A stretch of 64,000 bases of DNA from contig QIBA01000054.1 in NCBI GenBank assembly GCA_003225175.1, positions 31,356 to 95,355 on the forward strand, written 5' to 3'. Below, piece by piece: positions 36,598-44,443 of the stretch. The position numbers and the translations under genes are program-made. Positions within the stretch are counted from its first letter, which is position 1, and the number at the start of each line of letters is the position of its first letter. This DNA comes from Acidobacteriota bacterium. GTDB taxonomy: Bacteria > Acidobacteriota > Terriglobia > Terriglobales > Acidobacteriaceae. The notes beneath the pieces were generated by a model. The model worked only from the letters and a program-made list of their open reading frames with translations, did no database searches and was not told where the DNA came from.

Positions 36598-37641
36598 TTA
36601 CAGTCCTTTCTTCTCCCGAAATTCCCTGACTACATCGACCACGTCGCGGTGCTCGCCATCGACCGCATAGTTCATCCGCCGCATTTCGCCGTCAGAGATA
36701 GTGTTGGTGAGATCGTTCAGCGTCGTCGCGAGTTGAGGGAAGCGGCGCAGGGCTTTGTCGTTCACAATGGGAACAGCCTCGTACGGCGGGAAGTAGTGCA
36801 GGTCGTCTTCGAGCACCGCCATGTCCAGCGCTGCAATCAGACCGTCAGTGCCGTTGCCGGCGGCAAGATCTATCTGGTGATCCTTGAGAGCGCGATACAA
36901 GAGGCCAAGGTCCATCACGCGCGGCTTGCCGGCAAACGTAAGATCGTACCTCCTTACAAAGCCCGAATAGCCGTCCGGACGCTCGAGAAACTCGTAGCCG
37001 CAGCCGAACGTCCATTGCGGTGAGTAGGTTTTCGCTTGGGAGAGTTTCGATATGCCGAGTCTGCGCGCCTCCGCGCCGCGCATGACCATCGCAAACGAGT
37101 TGTTGAATCCGAGCGGCGAGATTACGGTGAGGTGAAATTGTTTCTCGTACTGCTCGCGCACTTGGTTGAAAACAACGTTCGCGTCCCAGTTTGGAGCTTG
37201 CTTCAGGATTGCTGTGAAGGCGGTGCCGGTATATTCGGGATAGAGATCGATACGGTCCGCCAACACTGCCTGGTGAGCGATATAGCTTCCTGCCAAATAA
37301 AATCGTCGCTCGACCTGTACGTGCAATTTGGCTTCGATGTGTTGTGCAATCAGTTCTGCGAGGACCACCTGCTCGCTGAAGTTCTTTGAGCCGACGACGA
37401 TTCGGTTGGAGTGTGAGGGCTGACAGCCGGTGGTCAGGATGAGCAGCGTTGCAATCAAAGCCTGCAATACGGCATCTTTGGTCAAAGAGCCGCACCTGCG
37501 ACCCAGCACTCTCAGGCATCCCGGGACGTCCTTCGGCCAAATCAGGGCCTTAGGATGACAGATTCCATGGTGCAAGCGGCATGGCAGAGACGCAGCATGC
37601 CGCATCTCTACCATGCAGCGTGGGCGGGCACGCGCTCTCAT
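36598..37641 (-). CDS. Osmoprotectant (glycine betaine/choline) ABC transporter substrate-binding lipoprotein
   Basis: The binding domain is of the OpuAC/ProX type: IVVGSKNFSEQVVLAELIAQ, then LYPEYTGTAFTAIL, and the C-terminal LNDLTNTISDGEMRRMNYAV. A lipobox LILTTGC precedes it, so the mature protein is a lipoprotein. The longest frame (347 residues) starts at ATG 37641 in an ATGA overlap with the permease stop, but the lipobox then lies near residue 73. The first 50 or so codons are made of family A and B repeat sequence. GTG 37509 or TTG 37485 would give a normal signal peptide. I think a repeat inserted near the original start. The real start is uncertain. Confidence 0.85.
   Translation of the reverse strand: MRARARPRCMVEMRHAASLPCRLHHGICHPKALIWPKDVPGCLRVLGRRCGSLTKDAVLQALIATLLILTTGCQPSHSNRIVVGSKNFSEQVVLAELIAQHIEAKLHVQVERRFYLAGSYIAHQAVLADRIDLYPEYTGTAFTAILKQAPNWDANVVFNQVREQYEKQFHLTVISPLGFNNSFAMVMRGAEARRLGISKLSQAKTYSPQWTFGCGYEFLERPDGYSGFVRRYDLTFAGKPRVMDLGLLYRALKDHQIDLAAGNGTDGLIAALDMAVLEDDLHYFPPYEAVPIVNDKALRRFPQLATTLNDLTNTISDGEMRRMNYAVDGEHRDVVDVVREFREKKGL
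37477..37563. repeat. Family B half-element inside the 5' part of the binding-protein gene
   Basis: GGTCAAAGAGCCGCACCTGC matches the inner part of the B elements (GTGAAAGAGCCGCACTGGC), and GGACGTCCTTCGGCCAAATC then GGGCCTTAGGATGACAG matches the right end. The other half is absent. The binding-protein reading frame passes through it on the minus strand. Confidence 0.8.
37583..37618. repeat. Family A palindrome, copy 5
   Basis: GGCAGAGACGCAGCATGCCG followed by CATCTCTACCATGCAG, 20 bp from the B half-element. It lies within the longest frame of the binding-protein gene. Confidence 0.8.
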
Positions 37642-38270
37642 GGGTTGGGCACGCGGAGCCGCTTCTCGACTGCACCAAGCGCAATGTCGGCCACGATCGC
37701 GAGCAGGGCTGCGGGAATGGCTCCGGCAAGAATCAATTGATCGTTCACCATCGCGACGCCGCGAAAAATAAGTTCGCCGAGACCTCCTGCACCGACGGCC
37801 GCAGCTATCGTCGCAACTCCTACTGCAGTCACTGTTGCAATGCGAATTCCGGCGAGCATGAAGGGCGCGCTCAGCGGGAGCTCCACTTGCGTGAGAAGCT
37901 CGTTGCCTGTCATTCCCATTCCAATCGCCGCTTCTCTTACTGCGGGATCGATGCTCATGATCCCTGTGTAGGTGTTGCGCACAATTGGCAGCAGCGCGTA
38001 CAGCACAAGCGCAACGATGGCCAGGCGATCAGCGCGTGCTCCCAGCCATGGAGCGGGCAGAAGAAACCCGAACAGCGCCAGACTAGGAATGGTCTGCAGA
38101 ACGTTCGTTCCGCCCAGGACAGGTTTACGCAGCCATGGATTGCGGCTCACGAGGATTCCAAGCGGAATGCCAACAATCACGGCAAAAGCCATAGCAACGC
38201 CCACGAGCCACAGATGCTCGAGCGTGAGCGAGGCGATTTGGCCTCGGTTCCTGATGAAGAAGTTGAGCAT
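37638..38270 (-). CDS. Osmoprotectant ABC transporter permease
   Basis: 210 residues, the size of OpuCB/OpuCD-type permeases. It has five to six hydrophobic segments, beginning LTLEHLWLVGVAMAFAVIVG. The cytoplasmic coupling helix of the BPD permease family is EAAIGMGMTGNELLTQVELP (EAA motif, about 130-150), preceded by LLPIVRNTYTGI. It forms the channel for glycine betaine- or choline-like solutes with the ATPase upstream (1-bp gap) and the binding protein downstream (4-bp overlap). Only one permease is present, so it probably acts as a homodimer. Confidence 0.92.
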   Translation of the reverse strand: MLNFFIRNRGQIASLTLEHLWLVGVAMAFAVIVGIPLGILVSRNPWLRKPVLGGTNVLQTIPSLALFGFLLPAPWLGARADRLAIVALVLYALLPIVRNTYTGIMSIDPAVREAAIGMGMTGNELLTQVELPLSAPFMLAGIRIATVTAVGVATIAAAVGAGGLGELIFRGVAMVNDQLILAGAIPAALLAIVADIALGAVEKRLRVPNP

Positions 38271-38271
38271 A

Positions 38272-39042
<771 letters not shown>

Positions 39043-39193
39043 TTACTGGAATGGTATCGCAGGAAGGCGATCTTAGACGCGATCCGCGTCATTTCCAGCC
39101 AGTTGTGTGCGATTGCCAAATTTTGTCTACAATATGGGGCAGAGATCGCGTCACTCGGTTTTATCTCTACTTACCCCAAGAGGAGAGGAACAA

Positions 39194-39442
39194 GTGAAAA
39201 AACTGTTGACCATGGTATTTGCCCTCGCTCTGACAGCGTCGCTGAGCTTCGCTCAGGACAGCGCCCCGTCAGGACAGAGCGGAACAAGCGGAAGCACTGC
39301 GTCTTCGGGACAGACAGCCTCCGGTGACCAGAGCACGACCAAGACCACGACCACGACCACCAAGAAGCATCACAAGAAGCACAAGAAGAGCACCACCACT
39401 ACGGACTCGGGAAGCACCGCTGGCACCTCGAACCCCAAATAA
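39194..39442 (+). CDS. Small exported Thr/Lys/His-rich protein
   Basis: 82 residues from GTG 39194, with AGAGGAGAGG just upstream at 39180-39189. The N-terminus (MKKLLTMVFALALTASLSFA) is a signal peptide. The mature part is low-complexity: Ser/Gly/Gln, then a run of Thr, then KKHHKKHKK, then Thr/Ser. Similar short exported proteins are frequent in Acidobacteriota and have no known function. The basic His/Lys block could bind polyanions or metals. It ends in a clear rho-independent terminator, which supports it as a real, separately transcribed gene. Confidence 0.75.
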   Translation: MKKLLTMVFALALTASLSFAQDSAPSGQSGTSGSTASSGQTASGDQSTTKTTTTTTKKHHKKHKKSTTTTDSGSTAGTSNPK

Positions 39443-39464
39443 ACTCTGCAAATCAAAAAACAAG

Positions 39465-39491
39465 GCCTCCCGATTTGGGAGGCTTTTGTTT
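39465..39491 (+). terminator. Rho-independent terminator of the small Thr/Lys/His-rich gene
   Basis: Stem GCCTCCC / GGGAGGC (39465-39471 with 39477-39483), 5-nt loop, then TTTTGTTT. It is 22 bp after the stop codon. The T-tract runs into the left arm of a family D element. Confidence 0.9.
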
Positions 39492-39648
39492 GCCTACGTG
39501 GTTCCGGCCGCCCTCGGCCGGTACGGTGCGGGGACTCCATAAATATAGTTCGTGCGACTTTCCCGTTGATGATTTCCCATCAAAAGATCGAACCTTTGGA
39601 AGCCCCAGCCCATGCCCGGCCGAGGGCGGCCGGAACCACGCAGGCAAA
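39489..39648. repeat. Family D element with 33-bp terminal inverted repeats
   Basis: The left arm 39489-39521 and right arm 39616-39648 are reverse complements with one mismatch over 33 bp; the inner 25 bp (CGTGGTTCCGGCCGCCCTCG on the left) are perfect. The 94-bp centre has its own small inverted repeat (GATGATTTCCCATC). The right arm would be translated if the next gene started upstream of 39672. Confidence 0.88.
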
Positions 39649-39671
39649 AACTGTTATCCTTTGCGATTCCC

Positions 39672-41087
39672 ATGTCGAGAGTAATTTCTTGCCTATATCT
39701 TCTGATCGTTTGTTCACCATTATTCTTCGCGCAAACTCCTGAACAGCGAACTTCCAATTATCTGGAATCCATACGCAAGAGTCCGCCGCTGCTTGCGGCT
39801 TTCTTGCGGGAAATGCCGAAAGGTGGAGACCTTCACAATCACCTAATCGGCGCAATTTATGCGGAGAGTTATCTGCAGTTCGCCGTCAACGACAAGCTGT
39901 GCATCGATCAAAAACATCTTACCTTTGCGCAGCCTCCATGCGACGAGTCACGGGATATCGTTCCCGCCGAACGGCTGACGAGTGATCCGACGCTCTACCG
40001 CTTGATGATCGACGCGCTTTCGATGCGCGACTTCGTTCCATACTCCATGCCGGGGAGCTCGGAGTCGGCTGAAGATCATTTTTTCCAGACCTTTGGGCGC
40101 TTCGTCGCAGTGGCAAATGCTCACACTGGAGAAACGCTTGCTGAAGTGGCTTCGCGCGCTGGACACCAGAATGAGTCGTACCTGGAGATGACAGTCGGAT
40201 TCGACCGGAACTCCGGAGCGATTGGTTCCAAAACGGCTTGGAGCGATAACTTCGACGAACAACGCGAGAAGCTCAATGCTGCCGGAATCCAGAGCGCCGT
40301 CGCGGGCGTTCTGAAAATCCTCAACGACGCCGAGGCGGAGAAAGATCGTGTGCTCGGTTGTCCCGAAGCCGCCCATACCGATCCCGGATGCAAGGTGACG
40401 ATCCGCTACATCTACGAGGTCTATCGCGGAACGGCGAAAGAGCAGGTCTTTGCTGAAATCATGACCGGGTTTGCCGTCGTGAAGGCCGATCCGCGGTTCG
40501 TAGCTGTGAATCCCGTGATGCCGGAAGACGGATACACCTCGATGCACGATTACGACCTGCACATGAGGATCTTTGATTACTTCCACAAGCTCTATCCCGA
40601 CGTGCACCTCACGGAACATGCGGGTGAGCTCGCTCCAGGTCAGGTACCGCCGAGCGGGCTGCGTTCGCATATTGGCGAGGCGATCCATACCGGTCATGCG
40701 CAGCGCATCGGACACGGAGCGGATGTGATGCAGGAAGATCGTCCGCTCGAGCTCTTGCGAGAGATGGCGCAGAAGCAGATCGCGGTGGAGATTTGTCTCA
40801 CAAGCAATGATCTGATTCTCGGCGTTAAAGGGGATCGGCATCCTTTCCCGGTGTACCGCAAGTATGGAGTGCCGGTCGTGATCGCTACCGATGATGAGGG
40901 TGTTTCGCGGAGCGATATGACGCATGAGTATGTGCGGGCTGTTCAGGCTTATGGGCTGACGTATGCGGAATTGAAGAAGATCGTAAGGGACTCGATTGCG
41001 TATAGCTTCGTTGAGCCGCCGGTGAGAGCGAAGTTGTTGAGCGATCTCGATGCGAGGTTCAGGGAGTTTGAGGGACGAAAATGGTGA
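39672..41087 (+). CDS. Exported adenosine deaminase-like metal hydrolase
   Basis: 471 residues from ATG 39672, where a signal peptide begins (MSRVISCLYLLIVCSPLFFA); the longer frame from 39612 would translate a repeat arm. The adenosine deaminase fold is complete: KGGDLHNHLIGAIYAE (zinc His pair), LTEHAGELAP (catalytic HAGE), RIGHGADVM (zinc His) and IATDDEGVSRS (zinc Asp). Export and length near 470 resemble the secreted ADGF-like group. It probably deaminates adenosine or a related nucleoside in the periplasm for nitrogen or purine salvage. Monocistronic. Confidence 0.88.
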   Translation: MSRVISCLYLLIVCSPLFFAQTPEQRTSNYLESIRKSPPLLAAFLREMPKGGDLHNHLIGAIYAESYLQFAVNDKLCIDQKHLTFAQPPCDESRDIVPAERLTSDPTLYRLMIDALSMRDFVPYSMPGSSESAEDHFFQTFGRFVAVANAHTGETLAEVASRAGHQNESYLEMTVGFDRNSGAIGSKTAWSDNFDEQREKLNAAGIQSAVAGVLKILNDAEAEKDRVLGCPEAAHTDPGCKVTIRYIYEVYRGTAKEQVFAEIMTGFAVVKADPRFVAVNPVMPEDGYTSMHDYDLHMRIFDYFHKLYPDVHLTEHAGELAPGQVPPSGLRSHIGEAIHTGHAQRIGHGADVMQEDRPLELLREMAQKQIAVEICLTSNDLILGVKGDRHPFPVYRKYGVPVVIATDDEGVSRSDMTHEYVRAVQAYGLTYAELKKIVRDSIAYSFVEPPVRAKLLSDLDARFREFEGRKW

Positions 41088-41134
41088 CATCCCAAATGTC
41101 AGTGGAACGCTGATTAAAGTGGAACGCTAATTGA

Positions 41135-41239
41135 AAGGAGAACCGGCCGCCCTCGGCCGGGTTTTGACTTTTGACTGTCCGATCCAACCTTGTGATGAGG
41201 TGCCACTCCCAAACACGGCCGAGGCGGCCGGCTCTCCTT
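41135..41239. repeat. Family D element, short copy
   Basis: Left AAGGAGAACCGGCCGCCCTC then GGCCGGG; right CGGCCGAGGCGGCCGGCTCT then CCTT. The arms pair imperfectly over about 25 bp around a 55-bp centre. It lies between the adenosine deaminase-like gene and the promoter of the sulfur operon. Confidence 0.8.
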
Positions 41240-41319
41240 ATTCCCTGTCACAGAACTACTTGGGATGTATTGCCAAAATCCGTGAATCCCGCAACCTTCC
41301 ACTCGAATCTCATGCGCAG

Positions 41320-41349
41320 TTGACAGACCAGACCTCCGTCCGATAGTTT
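41320..41349 (+). promoter_or_regulatory. Candidate sigma70 promoter of the sulfur assimilation operon
   Basis: A consensus -35 TTGACA (41320-41325), an 18-bp spacer and a -10-like TAGTTT (41344-41349; TTTATT or TATTTT a few bases on are alternatives). The ATG of the Cys-rich leader ORF lies 10 bp after this -10, so transcription would begin at or beside its A, giving a leaderless mRNA. No Shine-Dalgarno precedes that ATG, which agrees with leaderless translation. Confidence 0.6.
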
Positions 41350-41358
41350 ATTTTGCTA

Positions 41359-41433
41359 ATGCATAACCTCTCCATCGCGAGCATGTGTTGTTGTCGGATT
41401 TGTGTGCGCTCGTGTGTGGAGGTGCATTCCTAG
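41359..41433 (+). CDS. Cysteine-rich leader peptide (putative attenuator ORF)
   Basis: A 24-codon ORF, ATG to TAG. It begins MHNLSIASM, and five of its codons are cysteine within the stretch CCCRICVRSC (residues 10-19), all TGT. Cysteine is normally the rarest residue, so three in a row plus two more in ten codons is very unlikely by chance. It sits directly behind a TTGACA promoter with essentially no 5' UTR, and is followed 31 bp later by an intrinsic terminator and then by sulfite reductase and sirohaem genes. Leaderless polycysteine ORFs acting as cysteine-responsive attenuators have been described in mycobacteria. The ends of the ORF RNA can pair with each other (ATGCA..ACCTC..CCA with TGGAGGTGCAT). 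Confidence 0.75.
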   Translation: MHNLSIASMCCCRICVRSCVEVHS

Positions 41434-41458
41434 ACTTTCTTAGCAGTTCCCGATAAGT

Positions 41459-41490
41459 CTCCAGAGCCCATCCATACCGGATGGGCTTTC
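41459..41490 (+). terminator. Attenuator terminator hairpin upstream of the sulfur operon
   Basis: A perfect 9-bp stem AGCCCATCC / GGATGGGCT (41465-41473 with 41479-41487), 5-nt loop, followed by TTTCTTACTTT. It is inside the transcribed leader, after the Cys-rich ORF and before all operon genes. An alternative pairing exists: CTCCAGAGC (41459-41467) can pair with GCTC (41408-41411) plus TGGAG (41417-41421) in the end of the leader ORF, and this would use the base of the terminator stem. This fits an antiterminator, judged by eye only. Confidence 0.75.
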
Positions 41491-41517
41491 TTACTTTCAG
41501 CCGCAAATGGAGCAGCT

Positions 41518-41631
41518 ATGACGCAACTTCGCAAACGTTTTTCCCTGTCACTGGATGCGCTCGCCGTGTGGACAGCGCTGGCCCTGGCTGTGATCGTGCG
41601 CCTGGGCGTGATCAAGAAAGTTCCCTGGTAG
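41518..41631 (+). CDS. 37-residue single-helix membrane protein of the sulfur operon
   Basis: ATG 41518 with GGAG at 41509-41512. The peptide starts MTQLRKRFSLSLDALAVWTA, continues with a hydrophobic stretch (LALAVIVRLGVI) and ends KKVPW. It has one short membrane helix with basic residues on both sides. It is 11 bp upstream of the YeiH-type transporter start and 30 bp after the attenuator terminator, so it is the first true gene of the operon. It may be a small subunit or stabiliser of the transporter. I do not recognise its family. The good ribosome site and tight spacing support it as real. Confidence 0.7.
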   Translation: MTQLRKRFSLSLDALAVWTALALAVIVRLGVIKKVPW

Positions 41632-41642
41632 AGGAGATCGAG

Positions 41643-42725
41643 ATGGCAACCGCTGCGATACCGCAACCGAGACTAGCCTCCTTCCCAGAACGGCTTTTCG
41701 AACCCTTGCCGGGCATTGCCCTGCTCGCCGCGATCGGGCTACTCGGAAAATTCATCGAGCAGAGGATCGCGCTCTACGGCAAGACGCATCATTTGCACCT
41801 TCCCAATATTGAATATGTTCTTTGGGCGATTCTCATTGGCGTGGTTGTTGCCAATACCGTAGGAGTCCCGAAGGTCTTTCGCGCCGGGATCGCCACGTAT
41901 GATTTCTGGCTCAAGACGGGAATTGTCCTGCTCGGAGCCCGCTTTCTGGTTGGCGACCTGGCGCTAATGGGCAGCGTGAGCCTTGTGCTGGTTGTTATCG
42001 AGCTGGCGCTTGCCATCACCTTCATGACATGGCTTGGCCGTCTGTTTGGATTAAACCGAAATCTCAGCGCACTGCTCGCGGTGGGATCGTCAGTTTGCGG
42101 AGTCTCAGCAATTATTGCCACGCAGGGCGCGATCGACGCCGACGACGAGGATGCATCCTTCGCAATAGCCGCCATCCTGGCGCTCGGCGCCATTGCATTG
42201 TTCACATTCCCGCTCATCGGACACGCGCTCGGCATGTCCGATCACGCCTTCGGACTCTGGTCTGGCCTTGCCGTAGACAACACGGCAGAAGCGGTTGCAA
42301 CCGGCGCGATCTACTCCGACATCGCGCAGAAATTTGCTGTGCTGGCGAAGACCACCCGCAACGCGATGATTGGGTTTGTAGTGCTTGGATTTGCTCTGCG
42401 CTGGGCTGCCAGCAAGGCTAGGGAATTCAAGCCAAACAAAGCTCAATTCCTCTGGACCAAGTTTCCCAAATTTGTACTCGGCTTCCTGCTCATCTCGGCG
42501 CTCGCGAGCTTCCATGTCTTTGACAAGGCGCAGACGGCAGCGCTGGGGAATCTTTCGCGCTGGGCGTTCCTGCTCACCTTTGCAGGGGTCGGTCTACGAA
42601 CCGACATCCGCGCGATGGCGAAGCAAGGGCTGCGTCCGTTTGTGGTGGGAGCTCTGGGAGAAATCGTAATTGCAACCCTCACGCTTGGATTGGTGCTTGG
42701 CGCCAGCCGCGTAGCTCATTTCTAA
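41643..42725 (+). CDS. YeiH/UPF0324 family putative sulfate or sulfite exporter
   Basis: 360 residues from ATG 41643, preceded by AGAGGAG (41630-41636); the frame is open upstream but the ribosome site decides the start. About ten hydrophobic helices. Family marks: TGIVLLGARFLVGDLALMG, AVGSSVCGVSAIIAT and WSGLAVDNTAEAVATGAIYS. Members are annotated as putative sulfate exporters on indirect evidence. Location at the head of a sulfite reductase and sirohaem operon with a Cys-rich leader supports a sulfur oxyanion substrate, direction of transport uncertain. Confidence 0.85.
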   Translation: MATAAIPQPRLASFPERLFEPLPGIALLAAIGLLGKFIEQRIALYGKTHHLHLPNIEYVLWAILIGVVVANTVGVPKVFRAGIATYDFWLKTGIVLLGARFLVGDLALMGSVSLVLVVIELALAITFMTWLGRLFGLNRNLSALLAVGSSVCGVSAIIATQGAIDADDEDASFAIAAILALGAIALFTFPLIGHALGMSDHAFGLWSGLAVDNTAEAVATGAIYSDIAQKFAVLAKTTRNAMIGFVVLGFALRWAASKAREFKPNKAQFLWTKFPKFVLGFLLISALASFHVFDKAQTAALGNLSRWAFLLTFAGVGLRTDIRAMAKQGLRPFVVGALGEIVIATLTLGLVLGASRVAHF

Positions 42726-42733
42726 GGATCTCT

Positions 42734-44443
42734 ATGGCAGAAGCGGCACAAGTCGTGAAAGAAACCAAGGCGCAGAAGATCGAGCGCCTGAAGCGTGAAC
42801 TCAACCCCTGGGATCACGTCGAACAGATCCGGCAGTTTGCTCGCGATGGGCGCGGCAGCATTCCTTCGCAATGGGCCAACGCGTACTTCAAATGGTGGGG
42901 GATTTACACGCAGGGCGATGGAGCAGGCGCTATCGGAGGCAAAGGCGGCGAGGGACTCGCGACCGAGTATTTCATGATGCGCATCGGTTTGCCGAACGGC
43001 ATTCTGCACTCTCATCAATTGCGTGCGATTGCAGCGGTCGCGAAGAAACATGCTCGCAATCTGGCTGACATCACGGTCCGACAGAACATTCAACTGCACT
43101 GGCTGACAATTGAAGGACTGGTCGAAACCATGGATGCACTCGCAGCCGTGGGACTCGGCCCCAAAGGCGCATGCGGAGACGTGGTGCGCAACGTGACCGG
43201 ATGTCCACTGGCGGGAGTTGCGGCCGATGAGATCTTCGACGCGTCGCCGATCGCGCAGGGAATCGCGCGCGCACTCTCCGGAAATTCGGAGTTCTACAAT
43301 TTGCCGCGCAAATTCAAAATTACCGCGACAGGGTGCAGAACGTGGTGCTCGTATCCCGAAATCAACGATGTCGCGCTGACTGCGACTGAGCGAGTCCGGA
43401 TTGGCCGAACAGAGGCAGGATTTTCTCTGCGTGTGGGCGGCGGGCTTTCTGCTGATCCGCATCTCGGAGTTCGGCTGAACGCATTTATTCCGCTGGAAAA
43501 AGCGGTCGATGTGGTGCGTGCGGTGGCGGAACTCTTTCGTGAACAATCAGCATTGCGCGAGAACCGGGAACGTGCACGGCTCAAGCACCTGTTTCTTCAG
43601 CAAGGGTGGAGTGAAGAACGGTTCCGTTGCGAGCTTGAGTGGAGATTGGGCTACAAGCTCGAGGCTGCTGAGTATGAGCAGGTTCCGGCCGATATCTATC
43701 GCGACCACGTTGGAATTCATGCGCAGCAGCAGCCTGGGCTCGCCTATGTCGGCGCGTCGGTTCTCCGCGGACGCGTCTCTGGAGATCAGCTTGCCCAGGC
43801 CGCCGAGCTCTCCGAACGCTTCGGCACGGGCGAACTGCGCACAACCACGATGCAGAACCTCATTTTCGTCAATGTGCCGCGGAGCCGCGCTTCTGAACTC
43901 GCGCGGGAGCTGCAGCATATCGATCTGCAGGTTGAAGCGACACCCTTCTGGCGCGGCGCTGTCGCCTGCACCGGCACGGAGTTCTGCAAGCTGGCAATTA
44001 CGGAAACGAAATCGTTTGCCCGATGGCTCGTTGAAGAGCTCGAGTCGCGCATTCCCGAATTCGATCAGCAGCTCAAATTGCACGTCACCGGCTGCCCCAA
44101 CAGTTGCGGCCAGCATTGGATCGCGGACATTGGGCTCGAGGGAAAGAAGATCAAGCATAACGGCAAGCTGGTGGACGCCTACTATTTCTGCGCAGGCGGA
44201 TCAGTAGGCGCATGGGCGCGAACCGCGCGGCCGGTGGGATATCGCGTGCCGGCGACCGAGGTGCCCGAAGCGCTGGAGCGACTGCTCCGCACTTACCTCA
44301 CGACGCGGGAGAGTGGTGAGAACCTGCGCGCGTGGTTCTCGCGCCACAGCGATCTCGAGCTTCGCGAATTTCTTGCCGGAGCGCAGTTTGCTCCCGTCGA
44401 ACGCGATTTGGCCTCGCGTGCAGTGCCGCATGGAGTGGAGTAG
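42734..44443 (+). CDS. Ferredoxin-dependent sulfite (or nitrite) reductase
   Basis: 569 residues, 8 bp after the transporter gene. Two ferrite-like repeats (N-terminal half from FARDGRGSIPSQWANAYFKW; second from LAYVGASVLRGRVSGDQLAQ) and the sirohaem/[4Fe-4S] ligands CTGTEFC (about 412-418) and TGCPNSC (about 453-458), all four Cys present. This is the NirA/Sir single-chain family that takes six electrons from ferredoxin. Sequence alone does not separate sulfite from nitrite reductase. The neighbouring YeiH transporter and cysteine-rich leader, and absence of nitrate genes, favour sulfite to sulfide for cysteine synthesis. Confidence 0.9.
   Translation: MAEAAQVVKETKAQKIERLKRELNPWDHVEQIRQFARDGRGSIPSQWANAYFKWWGIYTQGDGAGAIGGKGGEGLATEYFMMRIGLPNGILHSHQLRAIAAVAKKHARNLADITVRQNIQLHWLTIEGLVETMDALAAVGLGPKGACGDVVRNVTGCPLAGVAADEIFDASPIAQGIARALSGNSEFYNLPRKFKITATGCRTWCSYPEINDVALTATERVRIGRTEAGFSLRVGGGLSADPHLGVRLNAFIPLEKAVDVVRAVAELFREQSALRENRERARLKHLFLQQGWSEERFRCELEWRLGYKLEAAEYEQVPADIYRDHVGIHAQQQPGLAYVGASVLRGRVSGDQLAQAAELSERFGTGELRTTTMQNLIFVNVPRSRASELARELQHIDLQVEATPFWRGAVACTGTEFCKLAITETKSFARWLVEELESRIPEFDQQLKLHVTGCPNSCGQHWIADIGLEGKKIKHNGKLVDAYYFCAGGSVGAWARTARPVGYRVPATEVPEALERLLRTYLTTRESGENLRAWFSRHSDLELREFLAGAQFAPVERDLASRAVPHGVE

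Noticed and set aside
39107..39193. An N-terminal extension of the small Thr/Lys/His-rich protein
   Set aside because: The GTG at 39194 has an excellent ribosome site and starts a signal peptide; the upstream codons would bury that signal.
39948..41090. A 380-codon minus-strand open frame opposite the adenosine deaminase-like gene
   Set aside because: Antisense shadow; the plus frame carries the complete zinc site and a signal peptide.
41346..41517. A SAM-type riboswitch upstream of the sulfur operon
   Set aside because: I could not match the conserved core of any SAM riboswitch class, while the Cys-rich ORF and terminator explain the region directly.
42734..44443. Assigning the reductase as nitrite reductase
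   Set aside because: The family covers both. No nitrate or nitrite transport or reductase genes are near, while the transporter, sirohaem genes and Cys leader point to sulfur. Kept as an alternative only.
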